Below, in pieces: positions 41,377-50,716 of a stretch of DNA of 64,000 nt (position 1 is its first letter; the number at the start of each line of letters is the position of its first letter). The notes beneath the pieces were generated by a model. It did no database searches, was not told the DNA's origin, and was given only the letters and a program-made list of their open reading frames with translations. Location: positions 1 through 64,000 of the forward strand of contig NZ_JARGNA010000002.1 in NCBI RefSeq assembly GCF_030167905.1. Direction: 5' to 3'. Source of the stretch: Flavobacterium terrisoli (GTDB lineage: Bacteria > Bacteroidota > Bacteroidia > Flavobacteriales > Flavobacteriaceae). A program made the translations under genes and the position numbers.

Positions 41377-42261
41377 ATGCCACACTTTATTTCAAATACA
41401 ATTTCAAGAATAAAAAGGAATAAAGTGAAAACTGTAGTCTTTACATTGGCACTCCTATATTTGCTTTTTTGTCAATCGTGCATGATGATGCGGATGACAC
41501 CAAAGGAAACCAAGAAGTTCTTTTCGGAGTCGAAAACGACTTATATCGATTCATCCCTAACCTTTGACGACTTCACCATTCACTATATAGAAACGGGCAA
41601 TAAAAACGCTTCTACCCTATTTTTTGTCCATGGTTCGCCCGGAAGTTGGGACGCGTACAAAGACTATCTCAAAGACAGACTGCTCTTATCCAAATACCGA
41701 ATGATAGCCATTGACCGCATTGGTTTTGGCTATAGTAATTTTGGCGAAGCCCAAAACTTAGCCACGCAAGCCAACCTGCTCGAAAAATTCATTTCATTAA
41801 CAGCCAACGGCAAACCGGTTTACCTGATTGGTCATTCTTTGGGCGGACCGACGATTGTGCAAATGGCCGTTGACCAACCTGATGCGTACCAACAATTGGT
41901 CATCCTTGCCGGTTCGGTTGATCCCAAAGCAGAAACCCCTGAAAATTGGCGTTCCATTATCAAGATTAAACCCATTCGGTATTTGATTCCCGGTTCGCTT
42001 CGTCCGGCGAATGATGAATTGTGGTGGCTGAAAGATGATTTGGTTCAATTAGAACCAAAATTGGGAAAAATCACTTCCAAAGTGATCATTATTCACGGTA
42101 CTAAAGACCAACTGGTTCCTTTTAACAATGTGGCTTTTCTGAAGCGGGAATTGGTCAATGCCAAATCGCTGGAAATCATTCCGATTGCCAATGCCGATCA
42201 TTTTATTCCCTGGACACATTTTAAAAATATCCGGGATGTTTTGGTTCAATTGGAGCCATAA
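41377..42261 (+). CDS. Alpha/beta hydrolase, probable lipoprotein
   Basis: 294 residues. An N-terminal hydrophobic segment ends LLFCQSC (C35), which could be a lipobox, so the enzyme is probably exported and anchored. HGSPGSWDAY is the oxyanion region, GHSLGG the nucleophile elbow with S155, and the later blocks IIIHGTKDQLVPF and NADHFIPW supply the Asp and His of the triad. Substrate unknown; esterase or peptidase-type hydrolysis is likely. Last gene before a terminator. Confidence 0.8.
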   Translation: MPHFISNTISRIKRNKVKTVVFTLALLYLLFCQSCMMMRMTPKETKKFFSESKTTYIDSSLTFDDFTIHYIETGNKNASTLFFVHGSPGSWDAYKDYLKDRLLLSKYRMIAIDRIGFGYSNFGEAQNLATQANLLEKFISLTANGKPVYLIGHSLGGPTIVQMAVDQPDAYQQLVILAGSVDPKAETPENWRSIIKIKPIRYLIPGSLRPANDELWWLKDDLVQLEPKLGKITSKVIIIHGTKDQLVPFNNVAFLKRELVNAKSLEIIPIANADHFIPWTHFKNIRDVLVQLEP

Positions 42262-42263
42262 AA

Positions 42264-42291
42264 AAAGTCCCGATTAACCGGGACTTTCATT
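42264..42291. terminator. Bidirectional terminator
   Basis: Stem AAAGTCCCG / CGGGACTTT with loop ATTAAC, flanked by A and T runs, between the convergent hydrolase and yajC genes. Confidence 0.85.
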
Positions 42292-42306
42292 TTAGTTTTG
42301 CAACGC

Positions 42307-42591
42307 TTATGCTTTCTTGTTCATGGCAGCAGTCAATTCTAAAGAAATCGCTGAACGCTCAATCTTTAATTTTCCTGACATGGTTTCGATAACCGCAGTG
42401 CCTTCTGATAACTCAGCTATTTTGCCGTGGAAACCACTTTTCGTGATGATTTTATCGCCTACTTTTAAGCCTGCTTCAAATTCTTTTTCTTGTTTGATTT
42501 TCTTTTGTTGTGGTCTGATCATAAAGAAATAGATCACCACAAACATTAATAAAAAAAACGGTAATTGACCAAATTGTCCTAATTGTTCCAT
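42307..42591 (-). CDS. yajC: Preprotein translocase subunit YajC
   Basis: 94 residues. One N-terminal membrane helix (LPFFLLMFVVIYFFMIRPQQKKIKQ) followed by the YajC soluble part with GLKVGDKIITKSGFHGKIAEL and a late strand. YajC associates with SecDF at the Sec translocon. Third gene of the nusB-DUF1573-yajC run on the minus strand, 13 bp after the DUF1573 gene. Confidence 0.92.
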   Translation of the reverse strand: MEQLGQFGQLPFFLLMFVVIYFFMIRPQQKKIKQEKEFEAGLKVGDKIITKSGFHGKIAELSEGTAVIETMSGKLKIERSAISLELTAAMNKKA

Positions 42592-42604
42592 AATAATTGA
42601 TTGT

Positions 42605-43069
42605 TTAGTCCTTTTCAGGAACTTCGATGTTAGCTTTAATTGTTAATATTTTGTTTCCTTCTTTGGTGTTACACATAATGGTCACGGTTTTTGACGTTTC
42701 CCCGTGTTTCCCTTTAGAATCAAACGACACTTTTATGTTTCCTGATGCACCGGCTTTGATTGGTGTTTTAGGATATTCGGGTACTGTGCAGCCACATGAA
42801 CCTCTGGCAGCGGTGATTGTCAAATCGGCTTCACCGGTATTTTCAAATTTGAAATCATGAACCACTTTGTCTCCTTGTTTGATGGTTCCAAAGTCATGCT
42901 CTTCATTTTCAAAAGCCATCTCAGGATATTTTCCGTCAGCAGGAACCGGTGTGGCTGTAAGCCTTTCTGCAGGCTGAGGCATTGTTGAGCCTGGTGCGTT
43001 TTCTCTTTTACAGGCTGTTGTCATTACCAACAAACCTACTGCAACCAATAAACTGAATTTTTTAATCAT
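42605..43069 (-). CDS. DUF1573 lipoprotein
   Basis: 154 residues. A lipoprotein signal peptide ends VMTTAC (C20). The domain (~50-150) has FGTIKQGDKVVHDFKFENTGEADLTI and ARGSCGCTVPEYPKTPIKAG, the DUF1573 hallmark with a C-x-C pair. This Ig-like family is abundant in Bacteroidota and of unknown function. It lies between nusB and yajC with 13-14 bp gaps. Confidence 0.88.
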   Translation of the reverse strand: MIKKFSLLVAVGLLVMTTACKRENAPGSTMPQPAERLTATPVPADGKYPEMAFENEEHDFGTIKQGDKVVHDFKFENTGEADLTITAARGSCGCTVPEYPKTPIKAGASGNIKVSFDSKGKHGETSKTVTIMCNTKEGNKILTIKANIEVPEKD

Positions 43070-43083
43070 TGCTTATTTTATAA

Positions 43084-44022
43084 TTACATTAAACCTCTTC
43101 CTGTTTTTTTGATTTTGTCTTCGTTTTGGAATTCCTTTACCAAATTATCCAAAATCCCGTTGATGAAGATGCTGCTTTTTGGGGTAGAATATTCCTTGGC
43201 GATTTCCAAATACTCATTAATGGTCACTTTGATTGGAATAGATGGGAATTTCAAGAATTCACAGATGGCCATTTTCAGGATAATCGTATCGATTTCAGCA
43301 ATACGGTCGGCATCCCAATTTGGGGTTTTGTCGATGTATTCCTTGGCCAATTCTACTTCGTTTAAAACCGTTTTTCTAAACAGGTTTCCAACGAACTCCT
43401 TGTCTTCCTCATCTTTATACAACTTCACCACTCTAAAGTCATCTTTTTCGGAAAGTTGTTTTAACTGTTTCTGGATTTGGGTATTCACCACCGGAATATC
43501 ATCAGTCCAGGTCAGTTTGTTGTCTTCCAGATATTCGTAAAGCTTTTCATTGGGCGCAATCAATTCGGTAAACATATCCACCACAAACTGTTTGTCTTCT
43601 TCAAAGACATTTTTACGGTTGCCCATGTACTTCTCATACAAGGCACTTTGCTTGATGTCATTGAGTAAAATCAAAATATAATCATCATTCAATGACCAGT
43701 TGTTGATTTTTCTCTTTTCTAAAGCGATGCTCAGCGAACTGTTGTCTTCCAAATGTTGGAGCACAGCATTATTGATAAACTTATTGTTGGGATTTTTTTC
43801 TTCAGGCGTGGCCAAATGTTTTTTGCTGGAAGCTTCCAAAAAAACAATTTCCTTTTTTCTGATTTCTGTCAAGGTAGACAACATGATTAAATACAAATCC
43901 TGAATGTTATCAATGCTTTGGATTAAGAACTTTTCTTCTTTCTCCATTTCATCAGAATTTTTTTGATGCATCGCATAGATGGATTGCATCACTTTTACTC
44001 GAATATGTCTTCTGTTTAACAC
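43084..44022 (-). CDS. nusB: Transcription antitermination protein NusB (long Bacteroidota form)
   Basis: 312 residues, about twice the length of E. coli NusB. The N-terminus MLNRRHIRVKVMQSIYAMHQ is the family start and the C-terminal ~190-300 carries the NusB fold with NWDADRIAEIDTIILKMAICEFLKFPSIPIKVTINEYLEIAKEYSTPKSSIFINGILD. The central ~80-190 insertion is typical of Bacteroidota homologues. NusB with S10 binds boxA in rRNA leader transcripts. First gene of the operon with DUF1573 and yajC. Confidence 0.9.
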   Translation of the reverse strand: MLNRRHIRVKVMQSIYAMHQKNSDEMEKEEKFLIQSIDNIQDLYLIMLSTLTEIRKKEIVFLEASSKKHLATPEEKNPNNKFINNAVLQHLEDNSSLSIALEKRKINNWSLNDDYILILLNDIKQSALYEKYMGNRKNVFEEDKQFVVDMFTELIAPNEKLYEYLEDNKLTWTDDIPVVNTQIQKQLKQLSEKDDFRVVKLYKDEEDKEFVGNLFRKTVLNEVELAKEYIDKTPNWDADRIAEIDTIILKMAICEFLKFPSIPIKVTINEYLEIAKEYSTPKSSIFINGILDNLVKEFQNEDKIKKTGRGLM

Positions 44023-44045
44023 CTGTAAGAACTTTTTAAAATTAA

Positions 44046-44072
44046 CAAAGCGAAAGAATTTCTTTCGCTTTG
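44046..44072. terminator. Terminator hairpin after leucine dehydrogenase
   Basis: A perfect palindrome, CAAAGCGAAAGAA / TTCTTTCGCTTTG around one central base (44046-44072), just past the end of the minus-strand dehydrogenase gene; a T-rich stretch follows on that strand. Confidence 0.7.
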
Positions 44073-44080
44073 CAAAAATA
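44073..44080 (-). promoter_or_regulatory. Possible nusB -7 box (TATTTTTG)
   Basis: A perfect minus-strand TAnnTTTG box abutting the terminator palindrome. The predicted start would fall inside the hairpin. It may be coincidental. Confidence 0.3.
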
Positions 44081-44102
44081 GGAATATTTTAAAACCTAAT
44101 AA

Positions 44103-45209
44103 TTATTTATTAGCGTTTTCTTTTTTTCTTTGGTCAATTCTGTTTTGAGCAATTTGCATCGCTGCTTGTTGCGTAGTCATATTATTCACATCGGCATAGT
44201 TGAAGATTTCCAATGTCGTGTTGAAGATATTCTCCGTCATTCTCATGGCTTCATCTTTACCATATTTTACGATTTCGCCATATACATTGATGATTCCACC
44301 GGCATTGATTAAGAAATCAGGCGCATAAGCAATGCCTCTTTCTCTTAAAATCTGACCGTGAACCGCTTCAACAGCCAATTGATTATTGGCCGCACCGGCA
44401 ATAACTTTTGCTTTTATTTTATGAATGGTTTCATCGTTGATGGTTGCACCTAATGCACATGGCGAATAGATGTCAACGTCTGCGCTGTATAAATCAGCTC
44501 CGGTGAAAATTTTGGCGCCATATTTAGCCACCATATTTTCCATTTTATCCTGGTGAATGTCAGAAACAAAAACTTCTGCTCCTTCTTTTCTCAAATAACT
44601 AATCAAAGTTTCTCCAACATGGCCGTTTCCTTGTACCAATACTTTTTTACCGTCTAATTTCTCAGAACCGAATTGGTATTTGGCAGCAGCTTTCATTCCC
44701 ATGTAAACACCGTAAGCAGTTACCGGAGAAGGATTTCCTGAACCACCAATTTCTTCTGAAATCCCGGTTACATATTTGGTTACCTTGTGAATTCTGTCCA
44801 TGTCTTCGGTAGTAGTTCCCACGTCTTCAGCAGTGATATATTTTCCGCTTAAAGAATTTACAAACTCTCCGAAACGCGTAATCATTTCAGGTGTTTTATC
44901 TGTTTTAGAATCACCGATAATAACGGCTTTTCCACCACCAAGGTTTAATCCTGTGATAGCCGACTTAAAAGTCATTCCACGGGAAAGTCTTAAAACGTCA
45001 TTTAATGCTTCCCATTCGTTAGCATAATTCCACATTCTTGTACCACCAAGTGCCGGTCCCATAACTGTGTTATGAATACCAATAATTGCTTTTAAACCTG
45101 TATCTTTGTCATTACAAAAAACGATTTGTTCGTGGTTGTCAAAAGAAAGTTGACCAAAAACAGGATCCATTTTTTTTAGCTCTACCGGTGTAGTGATTTC
45201 TGAAGTCAT
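44103..45209 (-). CDS. Glu/Leu/Phe/Val dehydrogenase, probable leucine dehydrogenase
   Basis: 368 residues. GMTFKSAITGLNLGGGKAVI contains the substrate lysine K82 and the catalytic lysine K94 of the family; the Rossmann part starts VLVQGNGHVGETLISYL and includes SPCALGATIN. The length and GLNLGGGKAV pattern fit leucine/valine dehydrogenases, which oxidatively deaminate branched-chain amino acids with NAD. This fits with the branched-chain-type E1 gene elsewhere in the window. Monocistronic with a terminator. Confidence 0.85.
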   Translation of the reverse strand: MTSEITTPVELKKMDPVFGQLSFDNHEQIVFCNDKDTGLKAIIGIHNTVMGPALGGTRMWNYANEWEALNDVLRLSRGMTFKSAITGLNLGGGKAVIIGDSKTDKTPEMITRFGEFVNSLSGKYITAEDVGTTTEDMDRIHKVTKYVTGISEEIGGSGNPSPVTAYGVYMGMKAAAKYQFGSEKLDGKKVLVQGNGHVGETLISYLRKEGAEVFVSDIHQDKMENMVAKYGAKIFTGADLYSADVDIYSPCALGATINDETIHKIKAKVIAGAANNQLAVEAVHGQILRERGIAYAPDFLINAGGIINVYGEIVKYGKDEAMRMTENIFNTTLEIFNYADVNNMTTQQAAMQIAQNRIDQRKKENANK

Positions 45210-45250
45210 AATGTAGTAGTATTAATTTAAGACTTTTTAAAAAGTCGGTA

Positions 45251-45258
45251 CAAAAATA
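45251..45258 (-). promoter_or_regulatory. Leucine dehydrogenase candidate -7 box (TATTTTTG)
   Basis: A perfect minus-strand TAnnTTTG box 41 bp before the ATG at 45209. The remaining AT-rich divergent region up to 45403 shows no further clear motif. Confidence 0.45.
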
Positions 45259-45403
45259 AAACATTATTCAATAAAATTCACCGATACCAAGAATAATTAG
45301 TAATTTGTTAATAAAATCAATTTAAACCAAGAATATAATAATTTAATTATTTTCATCGTTTTAACAAAAAATAAGCCATTAAGCCCATTTCTTCAAAATT
45401 AAC

Positions 45404-47161
45404 ATGAAAGAACTGCAATATTTAAACAAATATTTTGTCAAATACAAATTCCATTTTTTATTAGGAATTTTAATCACTATTGTAGCACAAATATTCTCTC
45501 TTTTCACTCCAAAGCTCGTCAGCAAATCATTTAAGGCCATTGAAGATTTTCATAACCATCAGACGAGCAGCGAATTGATAAAAACACAATTGATTGAAAA
45601 TATTCTTTTGATCATTGGAACAACCTTGATTGCCGGCGTTTTGACTTTCCTGATGCGCCAAACCTTAATCGTCATGTCACGCCATGTTGAGTTTGATTTG
45701 AAAAACGAAGTCTTCAGGCATTATGAGGTTTTGGACCAGAATTTCTACAAACGCAACCGTACCGGAGATTTGATGAACCGCATCAGTGAAGATGTCGGCA
45801 AAGTCCGAATGTATGTTGGGCCAGCCGTGATGTACACCATCAATACCTTTATTCGATTTACCGTGGTGATTATATATATGTACAATGTTTCGCCATTGCT
45901 GACTTTGTACACCATTTTGCCCTTACCGATTTTGTCTTTTATCATTTTCCGATTGAGCACCGAAATCAACAAACGCAGCACGACATTCCAACAGTATTTA
46001 TCCAAAATTTCGAGTTTTACCCAGGAGATTTTTTCCGGAATCCGCGTGGTGAAAGCCTATGCCCTGGAAAAACAATACCAGAAAGAAGTAGTCGATTTGG
46101 CCAAAGAAAGTAAAACCAAAAGCATGAGCCTGGCTTGGGTTCAATCACTGTTTGGTCCGCTGATGATTGCGCTGATTGGCGTGAGTAATTTAACGGTTAT
46201 TTATTTTGGCGGATTGATGTATATCGATGGAACCATTACAAGCATTGGTACCATTGCCGAATTTATCCTGTATGTCAACATGCTGACCTGGCCGGTGGCT
46301 TCTATCGGTTGGGTTTCCTCTTTGGTACAGGAAGCGGAAGCGTCACAAAAAAGAATCAACGAGTTCCTGAAAGTCGAGCCTGAAATCAAAAACAAAGCCT
46401 CCGAAAACACTACTATTAAAGGTGAAATCGAATTCAAAAATGTGAGCTTTACTTATGAAGACACCGGAATTGTAGCACTAAAAGACATTTCGTTCAAAGT
46501 TAAAAAAGGAGAAACGCTGGCCATATTGGGGCAAACCGGCGCCGGGAAATCAACTATCTTATCTTTAATTACCCGAATGCATGACATTAAGGAAGGAACC
46601 ATTACCATTGATGGTCATAAGATTGACGAAGTCAATTTATACGATTTGCGCAACAGCATCGGGATTGTGCCACAGGATGCCTTTTTGTTTTCGGACACCA
46701 TCAAAAACAACATCAAATTCGGAAAAGAAAACGCCACGGATGAAGAAGTGATGGAAGCGGCTAAAAAAGCTGTGGTTCATGACAATATTATGAATTTCAA
46801 TGCCCAATATGAAACCATTTTGGGAGAACGAGGCATTACGCTTTCCGGCGGACAAAAACAAAGGGTTTCCATTGCAAGAGCGATTATCAAAGATCCCGAA
46901 ATATTATTGTTTGACGACTGTTTATCGGCAGTTGATACCGAAACCGAAGAGCAAATCCTAAATAATTTACTCGAAATCTCCAAAGACAAAACCACGATTA
47001 TCGTTAGCCACAGAGTGTCTTCGGCTAAGAATGCCGATAAAATCATCATCATCGAAGAAGGTCAAATCATCCAAGAAGGTTCTCATAATCAATTAGTAAA
47101 CCAGCAAGGATATTACGCCGAATTGTACCTGAAACAACTTTCGGAAAAAGAATTAAATTAA
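45404..47161 (+). CDS. ABC exporter (half-transporter, permease plus ATPase)
   Basis: 585 residues. An N-terminal six-helix permease (~15-310) of exporter type with EFDLKNEVFRHYEVLDQNFY, and a C-terminal ATPase (~340-580): Walker A GQTGAGKST near 376, signature LSGGQKQRVSIARAI near 480, Walker B ILLFDDCLSAVDTETE and the switch His in IIVSHRVSS. Works as a homo- or heterodimer. Substrate unknown; MsbA-like lipid or drug export are possibilities. Confidence 0.92.
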   Translation: MKELQYLNKYFVKYKFHFLLGILITIVAQIFSLFTPKLVSKSFKAIEDFHNHQTSSELIKTQLIENILLIIGTTLIAGVLTFLMRQTLIVMSRHVEFDLKNEVFRHYEVLDQNFYKRNRTGDLMNRISEDVGKVRMYVGPAVMYTINTFIRFTVVIIYMYNVSPLLTLYTILPLPILSFIIFRLSTEINKRSTTFQQYLSKISSFTQEIFSGIRVVKAYALEKQYQKEVVDLAKESKTKSMSLAWVQSLFGPLMIALIGVSNLTVIYFGGLMYIDGTITSIGTIAEFILYVNMLTWPVASIGWVSSLVQEAEASQKRINEFLKVEPEIKNKASENTTIKGEIEFKNVSFTYEDTGIVALKDISFKVKKGETLAILGQTGAGKSTILSLITRMHDIKEGTITIDGHKIDEVNLYDLRNSIGIVPQDAFLFSDTIKNNIKFGKENATDEEVMEAAKKAVVHDNIMNFNAQYETILGERGITLSGGQKQRVSIARAIIKDPEILLFDDCLSAVDTETEEQILNNLLEISKDKTTIIVSHRVSSAKNADKIIIIEEGQIIQEGSHNQLVNQQGYYAELYLKQLSEKELN

Positions 47162-47231
47162 ATGTTGTTTCGTAACAAAAATTTTACCATTTTTGAACTG
47201 TATAGAAACACTATTAATTGACTGAAAGAAT

Positions 47232-47612
47232 ATGAGAGAAAATGATATGTTAGAAAAAGATGAGATTTTTTCTAAAGTTTTAAGAGCGGGCAGAAGAACT
47301 TATTTCTTCGATGTGAGAGCTACCAAAGCGGATGATTATTATATTACCATTACCGAAAGCAAAAAGTTTACTGAAGAAGACGGTTCTTTCCACTTCAAAA
47401 AACACAAAATCTATCTATACAAAGAAGATTTCGCAGCTTTCACTGAAATTCTGGAAGAAATGACTTCTTATGTTTTGAACCACAAAGGAGAAGAAGTAAT
47501 CTCTGAAAGACACCAAAAAGATTTCAAAAGAGAATACCAACAGGAAACTGCCGAAGAAACCAAAACAACTTCTGAAAAGAGCTTTACCGATATCGATTTT
47601 GACGATATTTAA
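47232..47612 (+). CDS. PUR family DNA/RNA-binding protein (DUF3276)
   Basis: 126 residues. The core ~6-85 with DEIFSKVLRAGRRTYFFDVRATKADDYYITITESKK and HFKKHKIYLYKEDFAAFTEILEEM is the PUR-alpha-like fold seen across Bacteroidota and Spirochaetes. The acidic C-terminal tail is variable. It binds single-stranded DNA or RNA; cellular role uncertain. Start at the first ATG; M6 is an alternative. Confidence 0.88.
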   Translation: MRENDMLEKDEIFSKVLRAGRRTYFFDVRATKADDYYITITESKKFTEEDGSFHFKKHKIYLYKEDFAAFTEILEEMTSYVLNHKGEEVISERHQKDFKREYQQETAEETKTTSEKSFTDIDFDDI

Positions 47613-47622
47613 TAAAATACAG

Positions 47623-47656
47623 AAATCCGGAAATTAAAAGTTTCCGGATTTTTTTA
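47623..47656. terminator. Bidirectional terminator
   Basis: Stem AAATCCGGAAA / TTTCCGGATTT with a seven-base loop and a T run, between the convergent PUR and csaA genes. Confidence 0.85.
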
Positions 47657-48007
47657 TCCAATCCGTAAACCGTTTTCCACTTTCAAATCGGAAGTCAATA
47701 GGACAATGTCATTATCAGGCCCAACCGAACCCAAAACCAAACACTCGCTCATAAAAGTGCCGATTTGTTTCTTGGGAAAATTGACTACGGCGATGACTTG
47801 CTTGCCAACCAAATCTTCCTTTGCATAGCGTTTGGTAATTTGCGCAGAAGATTTCCTGAGACCGATTTCCGTTCCAAAATCAATCACCAACTGAAACGCT
47901 GGTTTTCTCGCTTCGGGAAAATCATTCGCCTCGAGGATGGTGCCCACGCGCATTGCTACTTTTTCAAATTCACTCCATTGCAGTAGCCCATTTGTTGTGT
48001 TTTCCAT
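47654..48007 (-). CDS. csaA: CsaA-type tRNA-binding/chaperone protein
   Basis: 117 residues from ATG at 48007 (MENTTNGLLQWSEFEKVAMRVGTILEA); the frame could start 4 codons earlier at 48019, but MENTT fits the usual length. The OB-fold tRNA-binding pattern includes FPEARKPAFQLVIDFG, GLRKSSAQIT and LVGKQVIAVVNFPKKQIG, as in Bacillus CsaA, an export-related chaperone with tRNA-binding activity. Cytoplasmic. Confidence 0.88.
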   Translation of the reverse strand: MENTTNGLLQWSEFEKVAMRVGTILEANDFPEARKPAFQLVIDFGTEIGLRKSSAQITKRYAKEDLVGKQVIAVVNFPKKQIGTFMSECLVLGSVGPDNDIVLLTSDLKVENGLRIG

Positions 48008-48152
48008 AATTGATAACATTTATTTCATAAAAATACAGCCCAAAAGACAATTTTGTATAGTTTTTATAGTATTCCGGTAATCCAAAAGTTGAATATATTT
48101 CATACTTTTAAGAATTGTATGCAATGTATAAAAATCGTTTAAAAGTTACCCT

Positions 48153-49379
48153 ATGAAAATTGCGCTGTTTACCAATGAATTTCCGCCGAATATTTACGGT
48201 GGCGCTGGAGTCCATATTGATTTTTTGAGTCAGGAGTTGTCCCAATTGGGCCAGGTCGAAGTGCGCTGTTTCGGTAACCAGGAAGCTACTTCTGCGTCGA
48301 TGAACGTTTTGGGCATCCAATCTTCATTGACCAAACCTGAAGACGACCACAATCAGCACCTCAAAATGTTTCACAATTTGAGCCGCAATGTGGAAATGTC
48401 TCAGCATACTTTAGAAGCCGATGTGATTCATTGCCACACCTGGTACACGCATTTGGCCGGAATCTTTTCAAGGGAATTACTGCAATCGCCTTTAATATTA
48501 ACCACGCACAGTTTGGAAACGCATCGTCCGTGGAAAGTCGAACAATTGGGCAATGGTTATTTTCTCTCCCGCTGGATTGAAAACCATGCATACAATACCG
48601 CCGACGGCATCATCGCGGTGAGCGAACAAATGAAAACCGATGTCATCGAAGCCTATGGTGTGGCACCCGAAAAAGTAACAGTCATCCACAATGGCATCGA
48701 TCCTGATTTTTATAGCCCGACATTTGACAACGATTTACTAAAGGAATACGGCATCAATCCTGATATTCCGTTTGTGCTTTTTGTGGGCAGAATTACACGC
48801 CAAAAAGGAATTTCACAATTGATTTCAGCAGCTAAATATTTTAATGCCGATTGCCAGATTGTGCTTTGTGCCGGAGCACCGGATACACCCGAAATTGCCA
48901 AAGAAACTGAAGAATTAATTGCTGATTTAAAAGCCAGCCGAAATGGTGTGATTCTGATTTCCGAAATGCTGCCACGCGAGAAAGTTAAGGTGCTTTATAG
49001 TCATGCCAGGGTTTTTGCCTGTCCGTCATTGTACGAACCATTTGGCATCATCAACCTCGAAGCCATGTCGTGCGAAACTCCGGTTGTCGGCAGTGCGGTT
49101 GGCGGTATTCCTGAGATTATAGTCGAAGATCAAACCGGTTATTTAATTGAGTTGGAAAGCATTTCCCGAACGGATTTCAACCCAAAATATCCGGAAACTT
49201 TTCAGAAAAACTTTGCCGCTAAAGTCAATCAATTACTGGACGATGAAAATTTGGCCACTCAATTGGGCAAAGCCGGACGACAAAGGGTTTTGGAGAAATT
49301 CAGTTGGGCATCGATTGCCAAAACAACCTATAACTATTACACAGCAGTAATAGCCAAATTTGAAAAAGAAAAAGCCTAA
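48153..49379 (+). CDS. glgA: Glycogen synthase (glycosyltransferase)
   Basis: 408 residues. N-terminus MKIALFTNEFPPNIYGGAGVHIDFLSQEL, with the GT-B donor region VLFVGRITRQKG and ACPSLYEPFGIINLEAMSCETPVVGSAVGGIPEI (the conserved E-x7-E). The pattern matches the shorter actinobacterial-like glycogen synthases that use ADP-glucose or GDP-sugars. It is 26 bp upstream of glgC, which makes ADP-glucose, so glycogen-type polymer synthesis is the likely job. No branching enzyme gene lies in the window. Confidence 0.85.
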   Translation: MKIALFTNEFPPNIYGGAGVHIDFLSQELSQLGQVEVRCFGNQEATSASMNVLGIQSSLTKPEDDHNQHLKMFHNLSRNVEMSQHTLEADVIHCHTWYTHLAGIFSRELLQSPLILTTHSLETHRPWKVEQLGNGYFLSRWIENHAYNTADGIIAVSEQMKTDVIEAYGVAPEKVTVIHNGIDPDFYSPTFDNDLLKEYGINPDIPFVLFVGRITRQKGISQLISAAKYFNADCQIVLCAGAPDTPEIAKETEELIADLKASRNGVILISEMLPREKVKVLYSHARVFACPSLYEPFGIINLEAMSCETPVVGSAVGGIPEIIVEDQTGYLIELESISRTDFNPKYPETFQKNFAAKVNQLLDDENLATQLGKAGRQRVLEKFSWASIAKTTYNYYTAVIAKFEKEKA

Positions 49380-49405
49380 ACACTAAAAACGAAACGATAA
49401 TTACC

Positions 49406-50680
49406 ATGGTAAATAAAAGCACACTAGCCATTATTTTAGGCGGCGGACAAGGTTCAAGATTAGCACCGTTAACGCAAACACGTTCCAAACCTGCCGTTCC
49501 GATTGCCGGAAAATACCGTTTGGTGGATATTCCGCTTTCCAATTGTATCAATTCTGATATCAAAAGAATGTTTGTGTTGACCCAATTCAATTCGGCTTCT
49601 TTGAACCAACACATCAAAAACACCTATCATTTCAGCCATTTCAGTACGGCATTTGTAGATATACTGGCCGCAGAACAAACACCTGACAACATCACCTGGT
49701 TTCAAGGCACCGCGGATGCGGTTCGCCAATGCATGCAACATTTTACAAAACATCAATTTGATTATGCCTTGATTTTATCGGGTGACCAATTATACCAAAT
49801 GGATTTTAACGCCATGATACGAGAACACCAAAGAAAAGGCGCTGACATTTCCATTGCCACTTTGCCTGTAACTGCCAAAGAAGCACCCGAATTTGGCATC
49901 CTGAAAACCGATTCCGAAAATTTCATCAGTTCGTTTATTGAAAAACCGGACGCTTCTTTATTACCCGAATGGACTTCGGAAGTCAGCGAGGAATCTAAAG
50001 CCGAAGGCAAACATTATCTGGCCTCGATGGGAATTTATATCTTCAATAAAGACTTGCTAATCGAATTGATGAACAATCCAGATACTAAAGATTTTGGAAA
50101 GGAAATCATACCACAAGCGATTGGAAAACAAAAAGTCCTGAGTTATCAATATGAAGGCTATTGGACCGATATCGGAAACATTGATTCTTTCTTTGAAGCC
50201 AATTTAGGGCTGACAGATGAAATTCCGAAGTTTAATTTGTTTGACAATTCGAGCAAGATTTATACGCGCGCCAGAACTTTGCCGCCATCCAAAATCACTG
50301 GCGGAACAACCATTGATAAATCGATGATCGCCGAAGGTTGCATTCTAAATGGTGCTACGATTGAACATTCGGTTATAGGCATCAGAAGCCGTGTTGGTTT
50401 TGGGACAACCATCGTCAATTCCTATCTGATGGGAAATGATTATTATCAAAACATAGAAGAAATCAAGAACAATTCGCAAAATGGCATGATCAATATCGGC
50501 ATTGGCGAACGTTGCTTTATCAATAACACCATCGTCGATAAAGATTGTAGGATTGGAAATGATGTACGCCTCAATGGCGGAAAACATCTGGAAGACATCA
50601 TAACCGATTTATACACGGTCAGAGATGGTATTATAGTCATTAGGAAAAACGCCGTCCTCCCGGATGGCTTTACCGTATAA
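49406..50680 (+). CDS. glgC: Glucose-1-phosphate adenylyltransferase
   Basis: 424 residues. ILGGGQGSRLAPLTQTRSKPAVPIAGKYRLVDIPLSNC is the nucleotide-binding start; WFQGTADAVRQ, FISSFIEKPD and YWTDIGNIDSFFEANL are substrate sites, and the C-terminal ~290-420 is a left-handed beta-helix. It makes ADP-glucose from glucose-1-phosphate and ATP. Co-transcribed with glgA and ended by a terminator. Confidence 0.95.
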   Translation: MVNKSTLAIILGGGQGSRLAPLTQTRSKPAVPIAGKYRLVDIPLSNCINSDIKRMFVLTQFNSASLNQHIKNTYHFSHFSTAFVDILAAEQTPDNITWFQGTADAVRQCMQHFTKHQFDYALILSGDQLYQMDFNAMIREHQRKGADISIATLPVTAKEAPEFGILKTDSENFISSFIEKPDASLLPEWTSEVSEESKAEGKHYLASMGIYIFNKDLLIELMNNPDTKDFGKEIIPQAIGKQKVLSYQYEGYWTDIGNIDSFFEANLGLTDEIPKFNLFDNSSKIYTRARTLPPSKITGGTTIDKSMIAEGCILNGATIEHSVIGIRSRVGFGTTIVNSYLMGNDYYQNIEEIKNNSQNGMINIGIGERCFINNTIVDKDCRIGNDVRLNGGKHLEDIITDLYTVRDGIIVIRKNAVLPDGFTV

Positions 50681-50684
50681 AACA

Positions 50685-50715
50685 AAAAAACACTCTTTTG
50701 GAGTGTTTTTTTTTT
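50685..50715. terminator. Bidirectional terminator
   Basis: Stem AAAAAACACTC / GAGTGTTTTTT with loop TTTTG and a long T run, between glgC and the convergent cytochrome gene. Confidence 0.85.
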
Positions 50716-50716
50716 A